Part shown: positions 17,861 to 26,490 of the stretch, one piece after another
Numbering within the stretch: position 1 is the first letter of the stretch
How the letters are laid out: the number at the start of each line of letters is the position of its first letter
From: Mycoplasma sp. CAG:877
GTDB taxonomy: Bacteria > Bacillota_I > Bacilli_A > RF39 > UBA660
Length of the DNA: 64,000 nucleotides
Direction: 5' to 3'
NCBI GenBank assembly: GCA_000433455.1
Contig: HF992498.1
Location: 48,752 to 112,751 of the forward strand
Program-made: the position numbers and the translations under genes
The notes under the pieces: model-generated
Database searches by the model: none
What the model was told of the DNA's origin: nothing
What the model saw: the letters and a program-made list of their open reading frames with translations, nothing else

Positions 17861-20800
17861 CTAATTAGTAGAAACCACATATGGACTAGTCACACTTCCA
17901 TCTCCAGATACTAAAATTAGACTTCCCTTCAACGTAATAACAGGTCTAATATAATTACTAGAATTTATAGAAACAGTACTATTCAAAGTTCCAGTTGCCT
18001 CTACAACAAATTGTCCAATCGAAGTACCAGTTAAACTGCTTGGACTCATAAGCCAGTATTTACTACCAGAAGCCCTAACTTTGTTATTCCCAAGTAAATT
18101 AGCCTCTGCCCCCGATAATAAGCCAATTGGATACTTTAAAGGTGCCACACTATTACTAACACTAAATCTATCAGCTTCATTTGAACAAAGCAAACTTGTA
18201 TTAGAAGTACCATTGAACGTTAAAAGAGAATACAAATTACCACCATTAGGATCAAAACCACCTAAACTCTTAATACTTCGATCATTACAATAAACAGTAT
18301 CAGCTAAATAACTTGTATAACTGCTAAGACTATGTGCATACCATGACTCAACAAGTTGTTTAATAATAGAATCCTTACTATTAGTAGTACTAGAATTAAA
18401 CATATTAACTAATGCACCAGAAATATTCTCTCCATTATTAAGTTTTATAGAATAGATATAATTTCCATTTGCATAATATACATAATAAACAGAACTACAT
18501 TCATCACCAGCAGTAAAGCAAGTATAATGAGTATTATTTACTTTTGAAATATTAGAAGTATCATATAAACCAATATTAGTAACAGTACCACTAAGTTTAT
18601 ATTTACCATTACTATAAGTAACAGAACTAGAAAATTTAGGAATTTTAGAAATAGGTGAAAAAGCTAAGTAACTTTGATAATTACTAACAGTTAAACTACT
18701 ACCACCAGAACTTAAATTATAAAATAATGAACTAACCCTATTAGTATTAATTAATCCCCCATTCTTATAACCATCATAACTAGTACTGTTATAGTTACCT
18801 TCTCTTATCTGTAAATCCTCTCCAAAATACTTTCCTTTATAATCTGAATAACTATAATAAAAATCTCTTTTTGTTATAAGTGTTGGATTAGTAATCTTAT
18901 AAGTGCCATCATCATTAATCGTATAACCATCTCCATAAACATAAAAATCATCCATAGTTTGACCATCAGTTAACTCTATATAATAGTAATAAGAATTAGT
19001 CATATCATTTTCATCAATATTTATTCCAATCATATATCTAACAACAGAAGGATTATCATCAGAAACTACATAATTATGTACAAGTGATTTCCTGAAATCA
19101 TCACCACCAACCTCCCAAAAATAACGAGGATTACCAGAACAACTATAAGTCTTAGTAGAAGTATCATAAGTAACTGTTTCACAATAAGTACCAGTGCTAA
19201 AATCTATCTGCTCTTTTTTTATTTCAATATTTGAAATCTCATATGTATTACCAGGATAATTACCATTATACATATAACCCATTTCCGAATTATAACCATA
19301 TAAATTATTAAATATTGATGTACCAATCGAATTATAAATATCAGAACTCTTAATAGCAACAGCATAAATCTTTGAATCTTCAACATATAAAACCTGATAC
19401 AAAGTACTACAAGACACTGCTTTATGTGAATTTAGACATGTATATGTACCAATAAGTGAAGAAGGATTAGAAGTATCAACTGTGACTAAATCGCCAGCAA
19501 CTTTAAAGTTCTTTAACGTCTTATTATAACTATAATCTGTAGAATACTTATGTTTAGCATTTAAAGTAATTTCTTCAATACCAGAATAATTAGGATGATT
19601 TTTTCTATCAGTTCCACAACCATCATTAGAATCAACCTCACCATTATAAATCATTCTAACATCACCAGTATCAGTAGTTCTAATCATCTGCCAACACATA
19701 CCAGCAAACACAACATTATTTTTACTAAGTACCGTTGTACCATCAGTATCATTACTAGCTGTATAATAATAAATCTTACTACTACCAGAACCATCTACAC
19801 TGTCTTGATGTTTACCAGTATACTCTTTAGCAACACCACCATTAGAAACTTCATCTCTTAAAACTCCATACAAAGTAGCTTTTTCAGCAATTGTACCTTC
19901 TGCAGATTTATTTAAACTAGCCTTAGCCCAAGTAGCTTTATATGTAACCTCCTTATATGGCATAGTAAATGAACCATCATTATTAATAATTACATTAGAA
20001 GTAGTAAGTTTCCACCCTTTAAATATATATCCACTACATTTAGGAACAACAGTTGTTGGCCTAACTATATTATATATACCAACAACATCAGAACTAGGCA
20101 TATTACTAACCACACATCCAGACGGTGCATTACTATCATAATTAACTTTAAATCCTGTTGCTAGAGTTGGAGAATTAACATCAGTAACCTCTTCTTCCCT
20201 TCCAGCATAAGAATAATTAACAATAGTTGTATCAGAAATAGGAATAATATCGCCAACTGTATACTCATTAGAAACATTAAAATAAACAGTCATTCTAGCA
20301 CTTGCCCCAGCAACAAATTGTGAACTATCATTCAAATTCCACTCAACAGAATATTCACTATCTATAGTAGCAACTCCTCTAGTAGTCTCTACCTTATCAA
20401 CAGTAAATGGAGCCTTAAAATAATCATTCAACACAAAATTATCATAAAAACTATCATTTCCACAACCTAAGTAAACATTATTAAGAATATCCCACACATT
20501 ATTTTTATTAGTAACTATTTGTTCATCGCTAATATTTGCAACAGCAGGTACAACTGCATCTCCCATTTCATATTGTATTGCTAAAAATGAAAGTTCTGGA
20601 TATTTATCCTTTAAATCAAGATATGTACCAATTTCTTTTGGAGAATCAACCATTGGCTTACCATCAGTTACAAAAATAACTTTAACATACTCTGCCCCAT
20701 CAGAAGTATAATTATTCATAAAATCTAAAAGAGCCTCCATTGCTGCATAATAACTTATCTCCTTATTAGCAGTTGCAGAAGTAGAAAGAAAATTATCAAG

Positions 20801-21316
20801 TACTGTATTACTACCATTCTCATCATTTGTAAAATCAGTTAAAATTTCCGCCTTATCATTAAATCCAATTACAGCAACCCTATTATTTATATTATTATAG
20901 TGATGCATATTATTAAGCAATGTTTTAAGCGGAGCTGAAAATGATGCATCATGCTCATTTAAAGACCCATCAACAACTAATACATAATCAACAGGTAGAG
21001 AAGTTTCACTAGGATTAGTTTTTAAATCATAAACAACCTTAGCTTTATTTTTAGAAATCCAACTAGCTGTTCTAGTAATCTTCCAAGCACCACTCTCTCC
21101 ACTATCATAATTAATATTACTAGATGTAAACGAAGTAGTCTCTACTGGTACTTCTACTGCAAAAGAATTAGAAATAAATAAAATTAAAACACATATAGTA
21201 AAAATACCCAAAAATGAAATTTTAAACTTGTTCCCACGCAAAAGATAAGTCACTTTCTTAATTGACTTTTTTATTTTTTCAATATACTTCTTAATGTTAA
21301 AATTATTCTTATCCAT
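17861..21316 (-). CDS. Large vWA-domain surface protein (first of two paralogues)
   Basis: A 1151-residue protein: a basic N-terminus, one membrane/signal segment (about residues 30-53), then a von Willebrand A domain (about 100-290) with VDYVLVVDGSLNEH and FVTDGKP. The MIDAS metal site reads DGSLN rather than DxSxS, so metal binding may be altered. A Listeria-Bacteroides-type repeat follows (GYIFKGWKLTTSN to TYKATWAK). The C-terminal half has modules with paired cysteines (YTCLNSHKAVSCSTLYQV, HYTCFTAGDECSSVYYVYY), and the end carries YWLMSPSS and YIRPVITLKG, like a DUF6273-type domain. It has no sorting signal, so it is probably held by the N-terminal helix. Paralogue of 31317-34268. Confidence 0.75.
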   Translation of the reverse strand: MDKNNFNIKKYIEKIKKSIKKVTYLLRGNKFKISFLGIFTICVLILFISNSFAVEVPVETTSFTSSNINYDSGESGAWKITRTASWISKNKAKVVYDLKTNPSETSLPVDYVLVVDGSLNEHDASFSAPLKTLLNNMHHYNNINNRVAVIGFNDKAEILTDFTNDENGSNTVLDNFLSTSATANKEISYYAAMEALLDFMNNYTSDGAEYVKVIFVTDGKPMVDSPKEIGTYLDLKDKYPELSFLAIQYEMGDAVVPAVANISDEQIVTNKNNVWDILNNVYLGCGNDSFYDNFVLNDYFKAPFTVDKVETTRGVATIDSEYSVEWNLNDSSQFVAGASARMTVYFNVSNEYTVGDIIPISDTTIVNYSYAGREEEVTDVNSPTLATGFKVNYDSNAPSGCVVSNMPSSDVVGIYNIVRPTTVVPKCSGYIFKGWKLTTSNVIINNDGSFTMPYKEVTYKATWAKASLNKSAEGTIAEKATLYGVLRDEVSNGGVAKEYTGKHQDSVDGSGSSKIYYYTASNDTDGTTVLSKNNVVFAGMCWQMIRTTDTGDVRMIYNGEVDSNDGCGTDRKNHPNYSGIEEITLNAKHKYSTDYSYNKTLKNFKVAGDLVTVDTSNPSSLIGTYTCLNSHKAVSCSTLYQVLYVEDSKIYAVAIKSSDIYNSIGTSIFNNLYGYNSEMGYMYNGNYPGNTYEISNIEIKKEQIDFSTGTYCETVTYDTSTKTYSCSGNPRYFWEVGGDDFRKSLVHNYVVSDDNPSVVRYMIGINIDENDMTNSYYYYIELTDGQTMDDFYVYGDGYTINDDGTYKITNPTLITKRDFYYSYSDYKGKYFGEDLQIREGNYNSTSYDGYKNGGLINTNRVSSLFYNLSSGGSSLTVSNYQSYLAFSPISKIPKFSSSVTYSNGKYKLSGTVTNIGLYDTSNISKVNNTHYTCFTAGDECSSVYYVYYANGNYIYSIKLNNGENISGALVNMFNSSTTNSKDSIIKQLVESWYAHSLSSYTSYLADTVYCNDRSIKSLGGFDPNGGNLYSLLTFNGTSNTSLLCSNEADRFSVSNSVAPLKYPIGLLSGAEANLLGNNKVRASGSKYWLMSPSSLTGTSIGQFVVEATGTLNSTVSINSSNYIRPVITLKGSLILVSGDGSVTSPYVVSTN

Positions 21317-21375
21317 ATATTAAATCAAATCTCCATATTATAACAATTATACAATGTTTCAAGCTTTTTATCAAT

Positions 21376-21402
21376 AAAAAAGGACTACTTTAAAAGTAAT
21401 CC
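21376..21402 (-). terminator. glmS terminator
   Basis: GGATTACTT-TTA-AAGTAGTCC on the minus strand (one G-T pair) followed by TTTTTT. Confidence 0.85.
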
Positions 21403-21411
21403 CAACGTATT

Positions 21412-23163
21412 TTACTCAACTGTTACACTTTTCGCTAAATTTTTTGGTTTATCAATATCACAACCTCTTATTTTAGCAACTTCATATGCTATTAATTGTA
21501 AACAAGGTACTACTAGTATTGGTTGTAAAAATTCACTAACTCTTGGTACTTTAATTAAATAGTCACACTCAAACCCATCTTCATTACTAACAACTATTAT
21601 CATAGCTCCTCTAGCCTTAACTTCACAAATATTAGAAATTGTCTTTTCTCTAATATCATCCTCAGTAACAATTGCAAAAACAGGTGTACCTTTATCTATT
21701 AAAGAAATAGTTCCATGTTTTAATTCTCCTGCCTGATAAGCCTCACTATGTATATAAGATACTTCTTTTAGTTTCAAACTTCCCTCTAAAGAAATAGCAT
21801 AATCAATTTTTCTTCCTATAAAGAATATATCTTCTCTATTACTAATTTTTTTAGCTATTTCCAAATAAATATCTCTTCTATCAATAACCTCTTTTAATAA
21901 ACGTGGTAATCTCTTCAACTCATCAACTATATCTTTTTTGCCAGCCACTCTACAAGCAAGTAGTGCCATAACAGCGACTTGTAAAATATAAGCTTTCGTA
22001 GTAGCAACTGCTATTTCAGGACCAGCCTCAATAAATATTTGTCTATCACTTTCTCTAGCAATAGTTGATCCTTTTACATTAACAATTGCTAAAGTCAAAG
22101 CTCCATTTTCCTTAGCTTTCCTCATAGCAGCAATTGTATCAGCTGTCTCTCCTGATTGTGAAATAACTATAACTAATGTCTTTCTATCATAAAGAATCTT
22201 TTTATAACGATATTCACTAGCAACTTCACATAAAACTCTAATATTAGAATTCTCTTCTAATAAGCTCTTACCAATCATACCTGCATACATAGCAGAACCA
22301 CACGCTACAATATGAATCTCTTCGTATCCACTAACATCAAATATATTATCAAAATTATCTATAAAAGGCTTTAAAGTCTTCTCAAGTACAACAGGCTCTT
22401 CCATTATTTCTTTTAACATATAATGTTCATAACCACACTTTTCTTTAGACTCAGCTGTTAACTCTGTAACCAATACTTCTTTTTTTATTTCCTTATCATC
22501 TTTAACAACACTAATACCATTAAAATCTAAAGTAACAATTTCATTCTCATCTAATAAAGAATATCTATTAGTATAATTAATAATAGCCGAAATATCACTT
22601 GCTACAAAATATTCTTTATCTCCATACCCAACTATTAAAGGTAAATCTTTTCTAACTGCAAATAACTTATCTTGATCCTTAAAAATAATTGCTAAGGCAT
22701 ATGATCCTCTAACATCATTAATAGCCCTCTCAATTGCCATAATTGGATCATTATCATAATAATAATCAATTAAAGCAGTTAAAACTTCTGTATCAGTTTC
22801 AGTATTAAAAGTAACTCCCTCACTACTTAATTTTTCCTTCAATTCCATAGCATTTTCAATTATACCATTATGAACTAATGTAACTCTTCCCACAGTATGA
22901 GGATGAGCATTAACCTCAGTAACACCACCATGAGTAGCCCATCTAGTATGAGCAATACCTATATGAGAATAAATTAACTTTTCTTTATTAATCTTCTCCT
23001 CTAAAGAAGATATTCTTCCTACTTCTTTTATAACCTGAACAGAAGTATCATTTTTTAAAGCAATACCTGCAGAATCATATCCACGATATTCTAATGTTTT
23101 AAGTCCCTCTACAAGTACATCTTTAGGTTCCCTAAAACCTATATAACCTACTATTCCACACAT
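21412..23163 (-). CDS. glmS: GlmS, glutamine--fructose-6-phosphate aminotransferase
   Basis: Makes glucosamine-6-phosphate from fructose-6-phosphate and glutamine, the first step to UDP-GlcNAc and peptidoglycan. The N-terminal glutaminase begins MCGIVGYIG with the catalytic Cys2, followed by EYRGYDSAGIA and HTRWATHG. Two SIS sugar-isomerase domains follow (SQSGETADT near residue 335; LKEVSYIHSEAYQAGELKHG), and it ends in the usual PKNLAKSVTVE. Length is 583 residues. AAGGAG precedes the ATG. It is controlled by a glmS ribozyme in the leader. Confidence 0.97.
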   Translation of the reverse strand: MCGIVGYIGFREPKDVLVEGLKTLEYRGYDSAGIALKNDTSVQVIKEVGRISSLEEKINKEKLIYSHIGIAHTRWATHGGVTEVNAHPHTVGRVTLVHNGIIENAMELKEKLSSEGVTFNTETDTEVLTALIDYYYDNDPIMAIERAINDVRGSYALAIIFKDQDKLFAVRKDLPLIVGYGDKEYFVASDISAIINYTNRYSLLDENEIVTLDFNGISVVKDDKEIKKEVLVTELTAESKEKCGYEHYMLKEIMEEPVVLEKTLKPFIDNFDNIFDVSGYEEIHIVACGSAMYAGMIGKSLLEENSNIRVLCEVASEYRYKKILYDRKTLVIVISQSGETADTIAAMRKAKENGALTLAIVNVKGSTIARESDRQIFIEAGPEIAVATTKAYILQVAVMALLACRVAGKKDIVDELKRLPRLLKEVIDRRDIYLEIAKKISNREDIFFIGRKIDYAISLEGSLKLKEVSYIHSEAYQAGELKHGTISLIDKGTPVFAIVTEDDIREKTISNICEVKARGAMIIVVSNEDGFECDYLIKVPRVSEFLQPILVVPCLQLIAYEVAKIRGCDIDKPKNLAKSVTVE

Positions 23164-23192
23164 ACGTAAAATCTCCTTAATATAAAAATAGT

Positions 23193-23330
23193 TCTGATAT
23201 ATTTCTTTGTTGTAATCTTGATTTTACTTTTTAAAATATATCTAACGAATAACTTAAATCCGTAGTAGAATCCGCCGAATATTTCGATAAACTACTAACC
23301 TCGTCATCCTCATAGGATCTGGCGCTCAAA
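23193..23330 (-). promoter_or_regulatory. glmS ribozyme/riboswitch
   Basis: The minus strand carries the conserved core: AGCGCCAGATCC (cleavage expected before the G at 23325), GACGAGG, GTTTATCGA, TTCGGCGGAT, and a distal P4-like stem GATATATTT/AAATATATC (23196-23204). This RNA cuts itself when glucosamine-6-phosphate binds, which destabilises the glmS mRNA. It sits between the promoter and glmS. Confidence 0.95.
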
Positions 23331-23366
23331 TGAAAAATACAACCTTTCTAATTTCATTCTAATAAT

Positions 23367-23395
23367 ATTATATGATATTTAAAAAAAATTGGCAA
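23367..23395 (-). promoter_or_regulatory. Sigma-A promoter of glmS
   Basis: TTGCCA (23395-23390), 17 nt, TATAAT (23372-23367) on the minus strand, upstream of the ribozyme. Confidence 0.85.
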
Positions 23396-23412
23396 ATCAA
23401 ATATAAAAGCAC

Positions 23413-23437
23413 AATAAAAGGAAGAATTTAATCTTCC
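23413..23437 (-). terminator. Weak terminator of the AAA+ gene
   Basis: GGAAGA (23420-23425) pairs with TCTTCC (23432-23437). The minus strand continues TTTTATT. It spans the end of the gene. Confidence 0.55.
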
Positions 23438-24375
23438 CCTAACTTCTCATATATATCATGACTAGTATTATATTCAGCTATCTGATCAGAAAACATTGTA
23501 TTAAATACTGGTTCAGACTTTCTTTTAACATCTTCATAAATATTCTTACTAGTATCAATAGCAGTCTTTATATCCATAATATTAACTTCTCTTCTATTAT
23601 CAAATAAAGCATTAGAAAACGCATTTTGTACTATAGTTAAAGATACATCTGGATATCTAGACCCAATCTCATAAATTCTCTTATACTCACTAGTAATATC
23701 CGTAATAAATTCCATTATTTTTCTTTGTACATAAGAAGAATACATTAACTTAGCCCCAGTTCTCTTTTCTATCTTTGGTAAAGTACCAATAAGTATTTCT
23801 ACATTCTCATCTCTAGTAGGTTCTGCTACATCTATCTTTTGAAAACGTCTAACAAAAGCTTTATCTCTTAAAATATATCTTTCATACTCATCAGTAGTAG
23901 TAGCACCAATTACTTTAATATCTCCACGATCAAGAGCCGGTTTAAACATATTAGCAAAGTCTAAAGATTCACCCTTACCAACTAAAGTATGTATCTCATC
24001 TATAAAAAGTATTAAATTAGTTCTAGACTTTAACTCATCTATTAAAGTCTGTACTTTAGCTTCTCCTGTAGTTGGATCTACTCCAAGTAAAGCCGATGTA
24101 TTAACTTTAATAACTTGATAATTACTTAAAGCATCCGGTACTAAACCTTTTTGTATTCTATAAGCAAGTCCCTCTACTATAGCAGTTTTACCAACACCAG
24201 GTTTACCTACTAAGACAGCAGACTTATCAGGGGTAAGTAACGTAAGTATCAAATCCTTTATTTGAGCATCTCTTCCAATTGCCGGATTAGTAATATAATT
24301 TTTATTTAAAAAGTTTTCTCCATACGTATCAAGAATACTAATCCTTTTTGCTTTAATATCAAATTCTTCATTCAT
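23428..24375 (-). CDS. Single-domain Clp-like AAA+ ATPase
   Basis: A 315-residue ATPase equivalent to the first AAA+ domain of ClpB/ClpC: GRDAQIKDLILTL, Walker [14 protein letters not shown] (near residue 58), Walker B LILFIDEIHTLVG, sensor IGATTTDEYERYI and arginine finger FVRRFQKIDVAEPT. There is no second AAA+ domain, no Clp-N domain and no ClpP-binding loop that I can see, so it is not a normal Clp unfoldase. It may be a solitary remodelling ATPase of unknown target. It is followed 38 bases upstream by the CDF gene, in the same direction. Confidence 0.8.
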   Translation of the reverse strand: MNEEFDIKAKRISILDTYGENFLNKNYITNPAIGRDAQIKDLILTLLTPDKSAVLVGKPGVGKTAIVEGLAYRIQKGLVPDALSNYQVIKVNTSALLGVDPTTGEAKVQTLIDELKSRTNLILFIDEIHTLVGKGESLDFANMFKPALDRGDIKVIGATTTDEYERYILRDKAFVRRFQKIDVAEPTRDENVEILIGTLPKIEKRTGAKLMYSSYVQRKIMEFITDITSEYKRIYEIGSRYPDVSLTIVQNAFSNALFDNRREVNIMDIKTAIDTSKNIYEDVKRKSEPVFNTMFSDQIAEYNTSHDIYEKLGED

Positions 24376-24412
24376 AGTAACATCTCCTAACTACTAAATT
24401 ATAACATAAAAA

Positions 24413-25282
24413 TTATTTTTTTACATCTATAGGATTAACATGTATAACAGTTAAATACACTTCTGGAATATTCTTGTCTATCTCTTTTTCTAATCCATTC
24501 GCAATACTATGACTATCAAAAGTAGATAAATCACCATCTACAAATATTGTAAAAGATATCTGATACTTATACCCAACAGGAGTAGCGTTAAAATGATTAA
24601 CACCTCTAATTTCTTTATGTTTAGATATAATATCATATACTTTATCCCTAGTAATAGTATTCATCGCTTTATCCATTAATACATCATAACTCTCTAGAAA
24701 TATCTTTAAAGCTACAATAAATATCCAAATAGAAATACCTATACCAACAACACTATCTACAAAGTATATTCCCTCTAAGCTTAACAAACACGCTACTAAG
24801 TTCAAACTAGTAATAATACAATCATTTCTATGATCTTTAGCATTAGCTTCTAATAGCAAACTCTTATGTTTCTTATATACTCCATTGGCATAAATATAAA
24901 GTATAAATTTAACTATAATAGTTATAATACATACAACAACTAACCAAATAGAAAAACTAAACTTTTCACCTAAAAGAATTGTCTTAATAGCTGAAATAAT
25001 AACTTTTATACTCATTAATCCCATCGCAATACTAATAAACATTGAATAAATATATTCTGCTTTACCATGTCCTAAATTATGATCATCATCTCTAGGCTTA
25101 GAAGCAATTTTATTACCAATAAAAGTCATAATAGATGAAAATATATCTGAAGCACTATTAAATGCATCTGCAAGCATGGCTTGACTTCCCGTAACAAATC
25201 CTACTATAGCTTTAATTATAAGTAAAAAGACATTTCCAATCATCCCCCAAATACTAACTCTTTTAATAGCCATAAATTTCAT
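24413..25282 (-). CDS. Cation diffusion facilitator (CDF) metal exporter
   Basis: A 289-residue member of the CDF family that exports divalent metals such as Mn2+, Zn2+ or Fe2+ by proton exchange. Six membrane helices are visible in the first 200 residues, with the metal-site motif ADAFNSASD in helix 2, the loop motif DHNLGHGKAEYI, and a second site (EANAKDHRNDCIITS) in helix 5. A cytoplasmic ferredoxin-like domain forms the C-terminus (GVNHFNATPVG, IHVNP). The DxxxD-type sites suggest a manganese-like specificity, but this is not certain. GAGGAG lies six bases before the ATG. Confidence 0.9.
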   Translation of the reverse strand: MKFMAIKRVSIWGMIGNVFLLIIKAIVGFVTGSQAMLADAFNSASDIFSSIMTFIGNKIASKPRDDDHNLGHGKAEYIYSMFISIAMGLMSIKVIISAIKTILLGEKFSFSIWLVVVCIITIIVKFILYIYANGVYKKHKSLLLEANAKDHRNDCIITSLNLVACLLSLEGIYFVDSVVGIGISIWIFIVALKIFLESYDVLMDKAMNTITRDKVYDIISKHKEIRGVNHFNATPVGYKYQISFTIFVDGDLSTFDSHSIANGLEKEIDKNIPEVYLTVIHVNPIDVKK

Positions 25283-25300
25283 AAAATTCTCCTCATCTCC

Positions 25301-25325
25301 AAAGAAAAAAGGAACTTTAGTTCCT
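25301..25325 (-). terminator. Terminator of the 25352-26473 gene
   Basis: AGGAACT (25310-25316) pairs with AGTTCCT (25319-25325), followed by a T-run on the minus strand. It separates that gene from the CDF gene. Confidence 0.8.
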
Positions 25326-25351
25326 AGATTTCTATATTATATGTCAAAGTT

Positions 25352-26473
25352 TTACCTAATACTAGGAAATTTTATAATTTCTGCTTTGCTTTCCTGTCCA
25401 CCACTATCTTGCTTTATATCATAATCATCACGTTTTTCTTCTATAACATCAGCAGAAAATAATTCATTGCCAACTTTATAAGCAAAATCTAATGCTCTAT
25501 GTAAAGATAAATTATTTGTTTTTCCAAGTACTGATACATCAATATCTTCAGGATAAGTTTCCATTCTCTTCTTAAACTCATCTTCACATCCTAATCTAAT
25601 TGCTGTATATTTTATAACTAAATCTGAATCTATTGAAATAAAATCATCACTAGAACTTAAATAATCAACCACTTCATTTGTTAAAACTCTAACTCTATAA
25701 TCATTAAGTCTCTTCATATAACTATCCCAGCGTACTCCAACACCCATAATATCTTTTTTTAAATCAGCAACTAAACTAGGATTAGCCGTAATATAATCAG
25801 CTAAAAAAGTATCCATTCCAGCAATAGTATTAATAATAAAACTATTAATACCATTATTTTTAATATCATTAAAAGAACGACATCTGCGATGAATAAATCT
25901 CTCTAAATTCTCACCATCTATATCACTACAATAAAACTCTCTATTAACCATTCTCTTAGCAAAGAAATCTGTAATTACTTTACTAGAACCATACTGTTCT
26001 AATATAAGTAAAAATCCTAAACCTAATTTATCTTTAAACTTAGCCTTATTATATTCAACTAATAAATCCACTTTTTCCATTTCTTTAGAATAAGCTAAAG
26101 CTGCTCCTATAGTAAATCTATTAGCTTCTTTTTCCATAGTACTAACTAAGAAGTTAATCTCCATACTTCTAATTCTATCAATTCTCTCGATATCATTTTC
26201 TTCTGATTCTCTTTCATTAAGTTTTATTGAATTCAAATAATTACCAGCAACCATTTTTACAAATTCAAAATCATCTGAAAAGTCATTAATAACTCCCCAT
26301 ACAAATCCATAATCATGTTTAACTTCATCAGAACAGAGTTCATACATTCTTTTATCTTTTGAAAGCATCATGACATATTTCATAAATTCTGGACTATTCT
26401 CTAACTCAGAAACATCATAAGGTGTAGTATCTAATCCACTAATATAATTTTGAACTAATTTTACATTAACCAA
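25352..26473 (-). CDS. Unknown cytoplasmic protein
   Basis: A 373-residue protein of no recognised family. It is predicted soluble and mostly helical, with no signal peptide, membrane helix or known catalytic motif. Its charged/helical style recalls the unknown pair at 9.2-12.4 kb, but I see no shared motif. The start is TTG with AGGTGAT just upstream. The gene follows the 26491-28791 gene by 17 nt and ends in a clear terminator, so it is the last gene of that transcription unit. Confidence 0.55.
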   Translation of the reverse strand: MVNVKLVQNYISGLDTTPYDVSELENSPEFMKYVMMLSKDKRMYELCSDEVKHDYGFVWGVINDFSDDFEFVKMVAGNYLNSIKLNERESEENDIERIDRIRSMEINFLVSTMEKEANRFTIGAALAYSKEMEKVDLLVEYNKAKFKDKLGLGFLLILEQYGSSKVITDFFAKRMVNREFYCSDIDGENLERFIHRRCRSFNDIKNNGINSFIINTIAGMDTFLADYITANPSLVADLKKDIMGVGVRWDSYMKRLNDYRVRVLTNEVVDYLSSSDDFISIDSDLVIKYTAIRLGCEDEFKKRMETYPEDIDVSVLGKTNNLSLHRALDFAYKVGNELFSADVIEEKRDDYDIKQDSGGQESKAEIIKFPSIR

Positions 26474-26490
26474 GATATCACCTAATCTTT

